DNA from: Cephalotus follicularis
Lineage: Eukaryota; Streptophyta; Magnoliopsida; Oxalidales; Cephalotaceae
Reading direction: 5' to 3'
NCBI GenBank assembly: GCA_001972305.1
Contig: BDDD01000126.1
Span: 310,001-374,000, forward strand
Length of the DNA stretch: 64,000 nt
Positions 34,408 through 46,784 of the stretch are shown here, piece after piece; positions within the stretch are counted from its first letter, which is position 1, and each line of letters opens with the position of its first letter. Position numbers and translations under genes: made by a program. The notes beneath the pieces are model-generated. The model did no database searches. It was not told the DNA's origin and was given only the letters and a program-made list of their open reading frames with translations.

Positions 34408-36763
34408 TCAAATTCTCAGCATTCCAAACTCTGGCAATCTCCCTTCCCCCCAGAGTTTCAAGTTTGCTATGGGAAGTATTTTGTCCTTCCCTTTATCCAT
34501 GATGGCAGTTTTGTAACACTGCCTTGCTACCTGTTGGTCTCCTCTAGCTTCCCCCACGCCAAACCTTATAGGGAACTTCATCAATAAGTGTCTCGTGGAC
34601 ACTATCGCCTCCATTAGGTTCAAACATGGTCGCCCAATTATGGCATTGTACGGGCTGGGTGTATCTACCACTAGGAATATCATATGCACATGGGTCTGGC
34701 AAGGAGCCGTGCCTGCAACCATGGACAGGTCGATGGATCCCAGAAGATGGACTATCTCCCCTGCAAAACCAACCAGTGGGGTCTTCACAGACTTCAGCTA
34801 ACCGACCGGTATCCTTAACTGATCAAATGCATGTTTGTACATTATATCGGCCGAGCTGCCGCTGTCAACTAGTATCCTCTTCATGGTGAAAAGTTCCACT
34901 AGAAGAGTTACCACCACTGGATCATCATGAGGGAGATGTACTCCCTCATAGTCCGCCTCTGAGAAGGATATCACCTCCTCATCTTCACCAGTTCTCAGCC
35001 TTTTGCTATGATGAACTTGCTGCACAGCAAGGGATTGCCTCTCATGGGCTTTTCTAGCATTCTTATGGTCGCCACCAGATGCGACCCCTCCAGAGATAGT
35101 GTGGATGACACCCCTGGGCTGTTGCTGTTGCTCCTCCTGTTGCCGATGAGCCTCTTCTCTCTTTTGCTCTCTTCTTCCCTGGGGAGCATCTCTATCCACA
35201 TACTTGCGTAGGTATCCCTTTTGAATCAGGTCCTCAATCTGATTCTTCAACTGCCTGCATTCCTCGGTATCATGTCCGTGGTCACGATGATACCGGAAAT
35301 ACTTTTCTGTGTTCCTCTTCTCTATTGGGGACCTCATCTTCTCGGGTCATTGGATGGGGACCTTATCTTGCTCCACTGCGAGTATTCTAGTACTAGTGTC
35401 CAAGAGGGGGGTAAAGTTGTTGTAGGATGGGACAGACGCCCCTCTCCTGGGTGAGTCACCCCTCATAGAGAGTTGGTGTCTGAGGTCATCCTTTGTCAGG
35501 TCGGACCTCTCTTTCCTCTTCTCTTTCTTCTCAGGAGCATTTCGTGAATGCTCCCCCTTCTCCTCCTGATGGCCTGACCAGGGTGATTTTTGTTTCCTGG
35601 CTGTCATCTCTTCCTCAGCGTTGACATACCTTTCTGCTCTCCTCAGCAGATCTTCCATGTCTACCGCGGGTTTCTTTAAAAGAGAAAAGGTGAAGGATGA
35701 GTTGTTCATCAGCCCACTGTTCCCTCAGTGACTCATCTCTCCCCTGCACCACATTAATCAGGTGGGTGGAGTTTCTCCTCTGCATGGTGCTGTTGAGGAA
35801 TTTAGTGACAAACAGCTCCGTAAGCTGGTCAAAATCCTTCACTGACCTCTGAGCCAGGGTAGAGAACCACGACTGGGCAGCTCCAGTCAATGCTGCCGGG
35901 AACCCTCGACAAAGTGTGGGGTCTGAGGCCTGGTGCACCAACATGGTTTGAATGTAGGTTCGCACATATTGGATGGGGTCCGTGGACCCATCATATTTGT
36001 CAAGGCTGGGGAGTCGTAATCTGCTGGGGAGACGCTCCGTCATGATCTTGGATGTGAAGGGGTGGGCGCTAAGGTTGCGCACCTCTGACAGATACCCCCT
36101 TGGCTTCTCGGATCCTTGGAGCCTTCTCTCCACCTCGGCAAGCCTCTTGTTCATTGCTTGCTCCACATCCTCGATGTTCCTAGCCCTGCTAGAAACATGC
36201 GATTCCCGAGCCAATATGGCCGGGCGGTCAATCCTGCTCCCCCGCTCTGTTCCAGCCCTGCGCGAAGCGTTAGAGTGCGCTCGTGCCTCCCCTGCATCCC
36301 TTTGGGGATCCACATCCATGGCTTGGTGCCCATGACGCACTCTTCTGGGATCGTTGGGCTGATTCTGGGCAGTTGAGGACTCTGCCCGCTGAGATGCATT
36401 GATCTCAGGTTTCCTCCCCAGAGGAATATTGTCCCCTGACCGCCTCGGGGGGCGTCTCTCCCCCCTCTGCGGGTTTCGCCTGACACCTCGGGGGTGCCCC
36501 ATCTCCACCACTGGCCTGCTAGGACCAAAAACTCCTCGGACAACTGGCGGAGTAGGTCCGGCATGTTGTTGGGTGGCCAAACTAGTGACCAGCAAATCGA
36601 TGAGGCGCTCCACCCCTTGGATCAGCTGATTGAACTTCTCCCCTGTAACGGGAGCCTGCTCGGCGATGGCGGCAACTTGGCATGTTTGGGCTGGGTCATT
36701 TCCAGCGGCAAGTTGGTTTCCACCCGCTGTGGAGTGGTTGTTGATGATCTTTCTCGGAGGCAT
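34408..36763 (-). pseudogene. Tat-like gag and protease, frame-broken, fused to the end of pol
   Basis: ATG at 36763 (MPPRK..., as in the complete copy). The retrotransposon gag domain follows (KYDGSTDPIQYVRTYIQTML ... FVTKFLNSTMQRRNSTHLIN, about 35990-35750). A deletion and frameshift near 35710, a TGA at 35338 and a TAG at 34798 break the frame. The zinc-knuckle-like YHRDHGHDTEECRQLK is at 35310-35260, and the protease signature ILVDSGSSADIMYKHA at about 34870-34820. After the ANLKL coding stretch (about 34465) the sequence jumps to the last codons of pol in another frame. RT, both RNase H domains and integrase are absent. Confidence 0.88.
34463..34466 (-). other. Deletion junction removing RT-RNase H-integrase
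   Basis: At this CAAA (minus strand) the sequence passes from the counterpart of 43343 to that of 46540 in the complete element. CAAA is present at both breakpoints there (43340-43343 and 46536-46539), so 3196 bp were lost with 4-bp microhomology. The length is not a multiple of three, so the integrase tail is out of frame. Confidence 0.85.
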
Positions 36764-36786
36764 GATTCTGTATGGCTTTTCGTTTC

Positions 36787-36808
36787 GTTTCCCATAGAAG
36801 GCGTCAAC
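36787..36808 (-). other. Primer binding region of the deleted Tat-like element
   Basis: Minus-strand GTTGACGCCTTCTATGGGAA right after the LTR end, corresponding to GTTGGCGCCGTCTGTGGGAA in the complete copy, with three substitutions. Confidence 0.65.
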
Positions 36809-37368
36809 TGTTGATGCAAAAATCCTTCCCTCAACAGTACCCCATGTGTAAGGGCTTGATTTGTTTAGGGAAACGCTGGAATCTGTCCGAGAAATGTCAT
36901 TTCGTGGTTGACGATCCCTGCACAATAAGAGCACAAAGGTTGAAGGTCCATGAGGTTGTTCTCCCGGAGACACTCCGACGCTTAAGTTAGTAATTGTACA
37001 GAGAATACTAGGTTCTTTTGAGTGCTAAAGTGACTGACCTGGTTGAAGTCGTTTGATTTTGTATTTATAGACCTCCAATGTAACTATTGAGCGTAGAACA
37101 TTAATTGATGGTTGCCCCTAAGGAAAATGTCCGAGCTCCTCGGGCATTCCCCCTGATCTCCGCGGGATTTGGTGCGCCTTCCTTGCAAGACATGGTGTTG
37201 TGCATGCGCACATCTCTGGTTGTGGGCTGGCAGCGCCCGAGGATCACGACACATTAATGCCATTCAAATTATAACGTCGGGTCACGTGTCCAAACCTGAA
37301 AAAGACATCTGACATCTTCTCTTGAAAACACGTGATACTATGCTTTAAATAGAAAATTTCTCACTTCA
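36809..37368 (-). repeat. 5' LTR of the deleted Tat-like element
   Basis: 560 bp, minus-strand start TGAAGTGAGAAATTTTC (one base changed from TGATG), end TTTTGCATCAACA. A TATA box TCTATAAATAC lies on the minus strand at about 37063-37073. It adjoins the target duplication CAATC at 37369. Confidence 0.85.
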
Positions 37369-37373
37369 CAATC

Positions 37374-40007
37374 TATAAGGAATCTCCCTAACAAAGAATC
37401 AGAAAGCTAGATGACCCCATATAAAGCCCTTGTGCAAAAGAGCTGATATTTGTTTTTCACTCAGTACCACCCTACCACTAAGCTTTTCGTGACTATGACT
37501 TCACAATATGCATAAGCTGCTTTTCGTGAATATAACTTCACAATATGCGTAAGCTTTGGTTTTCCTGCATTGGACAAATTATTGTATATGAACTCAACAG
37601 CACTATTCAACAGTGGTCTCGCGGTCCAATAATATGGTGGGTAATTTATTATTCATCAACTTTTTGTCTGATTCTATGTAATCACTTGAGAGATAAAAAC
37701 TTATGTGTCTCATGATATGTATGAAACTTTTTGTCCTCATATTCTAAGTTATGGTTTTTATATTAAACAATTATTCTGTTATGCTATTTATGTTTGGTAC
37801 TTAAAAATGAAAAGAAATTATAGGGTATTCAAAATGTTTAAGAGCTACACAAAAACATAAATATATACAAATTACATGGCTATAATTGGCTTAACTAAAC
37901 ATCTTATTCTTTTAAGCATTTTATGGCTGTTGGCCTAAGCTAAATATGACGTTCATTTAAGCAAAATATATAATCATAAATTAAGTTGTGTTTAGAAGTT
38001 TTAAGGGGAAAAGAAAAGAAACGATATGTATTACTTAGGAAAATGAAAAGAAGTGTAAGGTTAGAAAATGTTTATTTTTCGTTTGAATGTTTAGAAAAGA
38101 GGAATATAAAAAGAATGTGAAAGTTTTGGTCTAACCTTGAAAGCATGATTGGATTTTTAACACCATAAACATGCTTACAAGAAAGAAAAGTCTTACGGTG
38201 CGTTTAATTCGGAGCATCTTCAACAGGAATGTAGCATTCCTAAAAATGTATATAGATGCCGGAGTTTGGTTCGAGAATTTCTAAAACACTCATGGGAATG
38301 TTATATTTCTATATGAATCTCATGGAAACTATTTACCCATGAAACATGGGAATGTGATTCCCACAAAAAATGGTGATAATCCAACATTCTCATGAGAATA
38401 AACAATAAAATTACTATTTTACCTCTCATTTTAGTATGTGAATTAGTTTTAATAAAAAATCATATATATATTATTTATTATAAATAAATTATTGTATATA
38501 ATCTAATGTAGTATATAGTAAGGATATTATGAGATTTTTACTTAGATTTTTATCACATTCTCATATTGAATCAAATATTGGAATGAAACATTACTTAAAA
38601 TTCACATTATTGAACCAAACATCATCATGAGAATAACATTCTTAAGAATAAGATGTTTAAAAATATGATTTTTGAGAATGTAACAATCCCATAAAAAATA
38701 CCCAAAATTAAATACCTATTTAAAGTATTTTAAACATAAATGATCTCTCTTATCTAACCGATGTTAGATATCTTCAACAAAATACACAAACAAATTGTCA
38801 CCTATTATTTAAGATTTGGTATTGAATTCATAAAAGAGAGTTCACAAATGTTGTTCTAAACTCCAATCATTACGCATTTTCACTAAAATGTATACTGACT
38901 TAATCATTGAAAGGAGCACGCCGGAGTCGACTCCAACCTCCTTTTTACAGTTTCAGGTCACTCCCAACTACGAATATACAAAAATTGACTTCTAACACCA
39001 TGGAATGTGAGATGTACCAAAACCAATCTTATCTTTGGACGGTTTGGATAATTTAGCCATATAGGTCAAAGGTATCAGATCAAAGTATATGGTGCGGCCT
39101 CCACAATCTATAGGGAAAGCATATATCGACAACAGGCAGTGTGTCGGGGAATTTTGCCAAAACTACATGCCCATGTTGAAGGACAACTAGTTGTCAATGA
39201 CAAATCGAGTGGCTGCAACGTATGCACAGTGAGTGGGTTTGCAGGAATTTGAATGGTGCTTATGTTCTTAGTTCACATCGATAAGAAAAAGAACGAACGC
39301 AATTGAACTTTAAAGGGTACCCACTAATGATGATATCTTGTTCCTTTCTTTTTACCATTGTTCCAAATAAAAGATATTAAGGCCACCATTGGGGCATATG
39401 GACTTATGTTTTTTGCAAGCAGTTGCTGTCCACATTATTATGGGCAAATGGACTTATATTTGTTTTGGTAGATACTATTAAGAAAAAGCACCAAAAAATA
39501 ATTAGAATGCTCGTTACAAAATGTCCTTGTAATTGAATGTCAGTGAAAATGCAGTTTTTGATAATATAGATTGTCAGAGTATGAGGTTATCGGTGTCAGA
39601 ATGAAATGAAAGTTAGTGGGTTGATTAGAAACGAGCCGTTGATCAATACTCACCGCTATGCCGTGATTTTAGGATCAAATTTACGTTTCGAGATCGTTTA
39701 TTGGATCAATTTATCGTTTTTATATTTTTAAATGTGTAATTACAAATTTCTAAAAGTTATATTTTAAGTCGTTTTAGGGTTTCTTTTTACAGACAATATA
39801 AATACCTCGTTATAAATTGTTTGAGGTGGTCAATTATTAGAAAATACAATTACAAGTACAAATCTAGAGCATACTTCTTTTCTCTCGAAATCGATCTTGA
39901 GTTAATTTCAATAAGGGGTGATTAGTTCTCGTAATTTGAGTGTTTAATTTCTTTTGGTTCTCCTGCATCAAGGTCACATTAAATTGGAAACATGTGAAGA
40001 TTTCTTA
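37374..40007. other. Intergenic region between the two Tat-like elements
   Basis: AT-rich, no gene recognised. 38195-38700 contains GTGCGTTTAATTCGG at the left and GAACCAAACATC-like words towards the right, which may be a decayed MITE of the GGTTTGGTTC type. 39574-39970 has LTR-like traits (TGTCAGAG start, TATAAATACC at about 39800, end CTCCTGCATCA), but no target duplication was found. GAAAG at 40008-40012 is the TSD of the next element. Confidence 0.35.
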
Positions 40008-40012
40008 GAAAG

Positions 40013-40911
40013 TGATGGAGGAAAAACATGTTTATAAAAACGAGGACATGTGTCTACAGTAGACTTGACCAGCTGTCCGTCAGGGGTTACAAGCTTGACA
40101 AACAGGCCGTGCCGAGGAGCGCATACATGACAAAGGATGTCCTTCTCGGACCAAGAGCCGAGGATCATTATTTTTTGAGGACAACACACTGAGACCACAA
40201 GTCCGAGGTCACTCCTCGGACTCAAAGGCAGAAGACTATAGCCACGGTGTAAGGGCCGAGGACTCCCTCGGCCCAAAGTATCTACCAGGCGGAGAACAGG
40301 AGGAACTCCCTCCACGGCACAGAAACTGAGAAGCTCCTTCTCGGACATTTTCAAGTTAGTTTGGTTCTCGGACCAAAGAGGACCGTGACCACTGCAGCAG
40401 TATCACAACCAATTTACTCTATCATCCTATAATGGTGGACCTCAGCCTTGTCTACGGGATAAGGCTATCATCTTCACCAGATTTAGTGGGATCCGTACTT
40501 ATCCAAATGAAGAAGTAGTGATATATCCAACTACTTAAGAAAACAGCGAGATTATAGGCGGAGATCAAGGGAATGACCGAGATCCTCGGCATTTCCCTAG
40601 GGGATAATGATTACATCTGAATTACACGCTCTATCAGTTACCAAACTCCACTATAAATACAAGTTCAACATACTGAACAAATGTCAGCAATTTTTACATT
40701 CAAGAGAGTATTATTTCATCTGCACCTTGTCTAACTTGAGCGTCGGAGTGTCCCCGGGAGAACAACCTCCTGGACATCCACCATTTTTGTTACCTTGTGC
40801 AGGTGTCCGAGATCAACCTTCTTCTTCAAGGCATCAGTGACAAGCGTTTCTCTCTACAAATCAAAGTCCTCCACGTAGGATACTGTTGAGAGAAGGATTT
40901 CTGCATCAACA
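40013..40911 (+). repeat. 5' LTR of the Tat element
   Basis: 899 bp, TGATGGAGG ... TGCATCAACA. TATA box CTATAAATAC at 40651-40660. The U3 is rich in CCGAGG/CCTCGG words, including the dyad GCCGAGGACTCCCTCGGCC at 40251-40269. Confidence 0.93.
40651..40660 (+). promoter_or_regulatory. TATA box of the 5' LTR
   Basis: CTATAAATAC, about 250 bp before the LTR end, at the expected U3/R position; the same box is in the 3' LTR at 51587-51596. Confidence 0.7.
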
Positions 40912-40931
40912 GTTGGCGCCGTCTGTGGGAA
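40912..40931 (+). other. Primer binding site of the Tat element
   Basis: GTTGGCGCCGTCTGTGGGAA immediately follows the LTR. This TTGGCGCC...TGTGGGAA region is the usual tRNA-primed start in plant Ty3/gypsy elements of the Tat type; the exact tRNA was not determined. Confidence 0.8.
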
Positions 40932-40956
40932 ACGCTACAAAAAGTCAACAACAATC

Positions 40957-43900
40957 ATGCCTCCGAGGAAGAATACCCTAGTTGGAGCCACTGGCAGCCA
41001 ACAACACCAGGAGGTCATAGCTCCTCCAGAAGAAGTCGCCCAAGTGGTGGCACAAGAACCAGCTCCCGTCACAGGAGAGCAACTCAATCAATTCCTCCAG
41101 GGACTCGAGCGCGTTACTGATCGGTTGGTCACCACTCTAGCCAACCAACAACAGCAAGCAGGGCCCGATCAGTAAGTGGCCCGAGGAGTATCTGGTCCCC
41201 AAAGGCCAGAGGTGGAGACAAGGCACCCACGTGGTGCCAGGCGAAACCCGCCGAGGGGAGACGAACTTCCCCTTGGGCGGTCAGGGGACAACCATCCCCT
41301 GGGAAGGAGGCCTGAGATCGATGCATCTCAGAGAGCTGAGTCCTCAACTGCAAGGGATCATCCTAACGATCCCAAGAGAGCACACCCTCAGCGCCAGGCT
41401 AGGGATGTCGATCCTCGGCAGGAGGCCAGAGGAGTAGAGGGGGTGCAAGTGCGCTCCAACGCATCACGCAGAGCTGGCACGGCCCGAGGGAGCAGGGTCA
41501 ATCCCCCAGCCTCATTGGCTGGAGGGTCACATGTTTCCAGCAGAGTAAGGAACATTGAAGAGGTAGAGCAGGCAGTGAACAGAAGGCTTGCAGACCTAGA
41601 AAGGAGGTTCCGAGGAGCGGAACGGCTTGGGGGGCACCTATCCGAGGTGCAAAACATCAACGCACACCCCTTCACGCCCGAGATCATAGCAGAACCAGTC
41701 CCCAGTGGGTTTCGAAACCCAAATCTTGATAAGTACGATGGGTCCACGGACCCCATTCAGCATGTGCGCACCTATATCCAGGCAATGTGGATGCATCAGG
41801 CCTCGGATGCAATGCTCTGCCGAGGGTTCCCGATGACTTTGATTGGAGCTGCCCAGGCATGGTACTTTACCTTGGCAAGAAATTCAGTGAAGAGCTTTGA
41901 CCAGTTTACGGAACTGTTTGTGACTAAGTTCCTCAATAGCACTACTCAGAGGAGGAACTCTACCCACCTTATCAATGTGGTGCAGGGTAAGGATGAGACG
42001 TTGAGAGATTACCTCACCAGGTTCAACAAAGAATCTCTCACAGTGAAAGACCTGGAGTCGTCCTTTGCTCTGGCAACCTTGAACAACGGGCTGAGGAGCA
42101 ATTCGAGATTTACCTTCACTCTACTCAAGAAACCGGCCAAGGACATGGCAGACTTGCTGAAAAGGGCAGAAAGATATGTGAATGCTGAGGAAGAGATGTT
42201 GGCCAGGAAGCAAAAAGCACCTTGGACTGGCCAACAGGAGGAGAGAAGGGAGCCTTCACGAAATGCTCCCGAGAGAAGAGAGAAGAGGAAGGAGAGGTCA
42301 GACCTGTCCAAGGGAGACCTCAGACATAAGCTGTCTAGACGAGAGGGTACATCCAGGGGGGGAGCGCCAATATCATCTTACAACACTTTTGCCCCTCTCC
42401 TGGACACACGTACTAAAATACTTGCTGTGGAGCAAGATAAAGTCCCTTTCCAATGGCCTGAGAAAATGAGGGCCCCGACAGAGAACAGAAGTGTGGAGAA
42501 GTACTACCGTTATCATCGTGACCACGGCCACGATACAGAGGAGTGCAGGCAATTAAAGAATCAGATTGAGGACCTGATCAGAAAGGGACACCTGCGCAAG
42601 TCTGTTGACAGAGATGCTCCTCAAGGAAGAAGAGAGCAGAGAAGAGAAGAGGCTCCTCGGCAGCAGGAGGAGCAACAACAACAACAACCCAGAGGTGTTA
42701 TCCACACCATCTCTGGGGGGATCGCGTCTGGGGGCGACGATTCAAATGCAAGAAAGGCCTACGGGAGACAGTCCCTTGCTGTGCAACAAGTCCCTCACAG
42801 CAAAAGGCTCAGAATTGGAGGAGATGAGGAGGTGATATCCTTCTCGGAGGCGGACTACGAGGGAGTACGTCTTCCTCATGATGATCCAGTGGTGGTGACT
42901 CTTCTGGTAGAACTCTTTACCATGAAGATGATTCTCATAGATAGTGGCAGCTCGGCCGACATCCTGTACAAGCACGCATTTGATCAGCTAAGGATCCCGG
43001 CCGACCAGCTGAAGCCAGTCAAGACCCCACTGGTTGGCTTTGCAGGTGAGACGATCCATCCTCTGGGATCTATCAACCTGTCCGTGGTTGCAGGCACGGC
43101 TCCACGTCAGACTCAAGTCGAGATGACATTCCTAGTGGTGGACACCCCAAGCCCATACAATGCTATAATAGGGCGACCAGGTCTGAACTTGTTGGAGGCC
43201 ATAGTGTCCACGAGACACTTGCTAGTGAAATTTCCTACAAGGTTTGGCGTGGGGGAAGTCAGAGGAGACCAAGAGGTGGCGAGGAGATGTTACAAAACTG
43301 CCATCTCGGACAAAGGGAAGGGCAAGGTCCTTTCTATAGCAAATGTGGAGCTCAGAGGTGATGTAGAACCAGAGCGTCCGCAGCCTGTTGAGGATGTCCT
43401 TCAAATGCCCATAGAAGAGGGCAACGAAGAGAGAGTACTCCAAGTTGGCTCACAACTAGGAGAGGCGGAGAAGGAGGAATTAATAACATTCCTTCGAGAC
43501 AATAGAGATGTTTTTGCATGGTCGGCAGAGGAGGTCACTGGCATCAGTCCGGATGTGATGGTTCACAAGCTAAGTGTGGATCTGGCCAGACCTCTGATCA
43601 GGCAAAAGAAGAGGAACTTTGCGCCTGAGAGGCAACAAGCAATAGCCGAGGAGGTGAGCAAGCTGTTGCAGGCAGGTTTTATCCGAGAAATACATTACCC
43701 AGACTGGCTAGCAAATCCAGTGTTAGTCAAAAAAGCAAATGGCAAATGGAGGATGTGCATAGACTTCACTGACCTCAACAAAGCCTGCCCAAAGGATCAT
43801 TTTCCACTCCCAAAGATAGATCAGCTGGTAGATGCAACCTCGGGTTACAGAATGTTGAGCTTCTTGGACGCCTATTCGGGATACAATCAGATCCCCATGT

Positions 43901-46611
43901 ATAAGCAAGACGAGGACAAGACAGCTTTTATAACTGACCGAGGAATGTACTGTTACAAGGTTATGCCCTTTGGCTTGAAGAATGCAGGGGCCACCTACCA
44001 GCGCCTGGTGAACAAGATCTTTGAGCCTCAGATTGGGAAGAACATGGAGGTGTATATAGACGACATGCTCGTCAAGACTCCAGCCAGGAGCCCTCATGTA
44101 AAAGACTTGGAGGAGACATTTGAAGTGTTGAGTAGGTACAATATGAAGCTCAATCCGTCCAAGTGTACATTTGGGGTCACCTCAGGAAAGTTCCTCGGAT
44201 TCATGGTCTCTAGCAGAGGAATAGAAGCCAATCCAGAGAAGATCTCGGCTATTCAAAGTATGAGGCCACCTCAAACCATCAGGGATGTCCAGAGGTTAAA
44301 TGGGAAGATTGCGGCCCTGAGCAGGTTTGTGTCCAAGTTGGCAGAGAAGTGCCTTCCTTTCTTCAAGATACTTAGAGATCCCAAGGGATTCTCGTGGTCC
44401 GACGACTGTCAAGCAGCCTTCGATAAGTGGAAGGAGTATTTGGCTTCTCCTCCTTTGATCTCAAAACCTAGGGATGGGGAGGACCTGTATTTATACCTTG
44501 CGGCCACTTCGGGCGCAGTGAGTGCGGTGCTGGTCCGAGAAGAGGACAAAGTTCAAAGGCCAGTGTATTATGTGAGCAAGGCTTTGAACGATGCAGAGGG
44601 AAGGTACCCATAGGTGGAAAAATTTGCTTATGCCCTGATCATCTCGGCCAGAAAATTGAGGCCGTATTTTCAAGCCCATACAATCAAGGTTCTGACTGAC
44701 AAACCACTCAAAAAAGTTATTGCCAAGCCCGACACCTCGGGCAGGCTAATCAAGTGGTCAGTCGAACTAGGCGAGTATGATGTGAAGTTCGAGGCCAGAC
44801 CAGCAATCAAATCACAGGTACTGGCCGACTTTGTTGGAGATAATACACCTACGGAGTGTATGGAGGAGAACCCTTCCGAGACCGAGAAGGGGGTGTGGAA
44901 ATTATCAGTGAATGGATCCTCATGCCTCACTGGCAGTGGGGCAGGGTTAGTGTTGACAAGTCCAGATGGGTGGACATTGGAGTATGCTTTGAGGTTCAAG
45001 TTCAAAGCAACAAATAACGAGGCTGAATGGGAGGCTCTGATAGCTGGGTTGACAATTGCAAAACACTTGGAGGTGCAGAGAATTGAAGCCTCAAGTGACT
45101 CTCAGCTAGTAGTTGGTTTAGCAAATGGGGAGTATGAGGCCAGAGAAGACCTCATGATGAAATACTTATCCCATTTTCAAAGTATGCGGACAGCCTTTGA
45201 AGTTTTGAGAATTGTTAAAGTGCCAAGAGCAGAGAATGTCAGAGCGGACCAACTATCAAAGCTAGCAACAGCAGAGGAGTTGGAGAAGAATCAAACAGTG
45301 CTAGTTGACTACCTGGAGCATCCGACAATCTCTCAAGCAGAGGTAATGGACATAGACGATCCACAGGACCCAAATTGGACGACACCCTTTGTTATTTGGC
45401 TAAGGGATGGGATCCTGCCCGAGGACCCCGTGGAGGCGAGAAAGCTGGTTTACAGAGCAAACAGGTTTCAATTCCGAGACGGGATCCTCTACAAAAGGTC
45501 TTTTTCATTTCCTTGGCTGAGATGCTTAAACCCTTCAGAGGCCGATTATGCTCTAAGGGAAGTTCATGAAGGAATTTGTGGAAACCATACTGGGGGCAGG
45601 ACTTTGTCTCACAAGCTGCTAAGGCAAGGTTACTACTGGCCGACCATGCATCAAGATGCTATAAACTTGGTGAGAAAGTGCGACAAGTGTCAGAGGAACG
45701 CCAACATAAGTAGAAGGCCTTCTCAACCCCTGACATCAATTACGGCCCCGTGGCCCTTCGCACAATGAGGAATGGACTTCGTCGGACCATTGCCAATGGC
45801 AACAGGTCAGAGAAAGTTTCTCATTGTAGCAGTTGACTACTTCACTAAGTGGGTTGAGGCAGAGCCCTTAGCCACGATTACAGAGAAGAACACAGAGAGT
45901 TTTGTGTGGAAATCAATCATCTGCAGATTTGGAGTGCCGAGGACCATTATCACAGATAATGGTAAGCAGTTTGATTGCTAAGCCTTCTGAGACTTTTGCA
46001 GAGAATGGAGGATAGAGCATAGGATAGCCTCGGTAGCCTACCCTCAAAGCAATGGACAAGCCGAGGTGATCAACAGAGAAATCATCTCGGGCTTGAAAAA
46101 GCGCTTAGAAGACAGCAAGGGAAGGTGGACCGAGGAGCTACCAAGTGTATTATGGGCATACAGAACCACTCCTCGGACTACAACAGGAGAATCCCCATAC
46201 AGTCTATGTTTTGGGACAGAAGCCGTGATACCAGTGGAGGTAGGAGTACAATCACCAAGAGTTGTGCACTTCACTGAAGACAACAATGAAGAAGGGCTGA
46301 GAAGCATCCTCGACCTAGTGGAAGAACTCAGAGATAAGGCCGTGATCAAAGTTGCAGCTTACCAAGAGAGAGTAAGTCGTTACTACAACAAGAGGGTAAG
46401 CCCAAGACCACTAAGGCAAGGAGATCTAGTCCTACGCAACTCAGCAGTTGCAGATCCTACTGGTGCCAGAGGAAAGCTAGCCCCTGCCTGGGAAGGCCCA
46501 TACAAGATCAAAAGGGTCCTCCGCCCGGGAACATTCAAACTTGAAACTTTGGGGGGTAGGGAGATTGCCAGAGCTTGGAATGCCGAGCATCTGAGGAAGT
46601 ACTATCAATAA
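40957..46611 (+). pseudogene. gag-pol polyprotein of the Tat element, one frame with five premature stops
   Basis: From ATG at 40957 to TAA at 46609 the frame spans 1884 codons without a frameshift. Domains: gag (about residues 255-360), zinc-knuckle-like YHRDHGHDTEECRQLK lacking the first Cys (about 517-535), aspartic protease IDSGSSADI (about 662), RT with CIDFTDLNKACPKDHFPLPK and YIDDM (about 1033), RNase H (about 1142-1290), second archaeal-type RNase H (about 1313-1440; VNGSS, NNEAEWEAL, SDSQLV, RADQLSKLA), integrase zinc finger H-H-C-C (about 1534-1582) and integrase core (MDFVGP, TDNGKQF, SNGQAEV), ending in the usual tail. Stops: TAA 41173, TAG 44611, TGA 45766, TAA 45979, TGA 45988. 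The first catalytic Asp of the second RNase H is Asn (44911). Confidence 0.95.
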
Positions 46612-46784
46612 TTGTAAGAAATTTTCAATAAAGTTTGAATTTTTTCAAGATTTGTCCAAGATCTGTGTTCAACATTATAGTTCCAAGTTTGCAAGGGACC
46701 AGAGGTCCAATGTTCATGTCCTCAAACCTCTGAACAGCCGCCGATCAACTCCCTCAATCTTAAGCTAAGCATCTCGGACCATGC

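Larger units (their letters stand above)
24003..37368 (-). mobile_element. Tat-like Ty3/gypsy element, RT/integrase-deleted, with two nested insertions
   Basis: Flanked by CAATC (23998-24002 and 37369-37373). Minus orientation: 5' LTR 36809-37368, primer site, gag and protease, then a junction that skips RT, RNase H and integrase, then a repeat-rich 3' region, polypurine tract and 3' LTR 24003-24551. Two later insertions sit inside: a long-LTR element (24703-30547) and a hAT-type element (32037-32921). Without them it is about 6.6 kb. It is closely related to the complete element at 40013-51847, with shared TGATG LTR start, CATCAACA-like end, GTTGGCGCC-type primer region, gag and hairpin repeats. 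It would depend on a helper for all enzymes. Confidence 0.9.

Noticed and set aside
34595..36990. Plus-strand open frames of up to about 120 codons opposite the gag pseudogene
   Set aside because: Shadows of the minus-strand gag/protease reading; no independent motif.
38195..38700. Possible MITE with GTTTGGTTC-like ends
   Set aside because: Only one weak end word was seen; no convincing inverted repeats or target duplication, so not listed as an element.
39574..39970. Possible solo LTR with TATA box before the Tat element
   Set aside because: Ends TGTCAG/GCATCA are plausible, but the flanks do not form a duplication and no partner is present.
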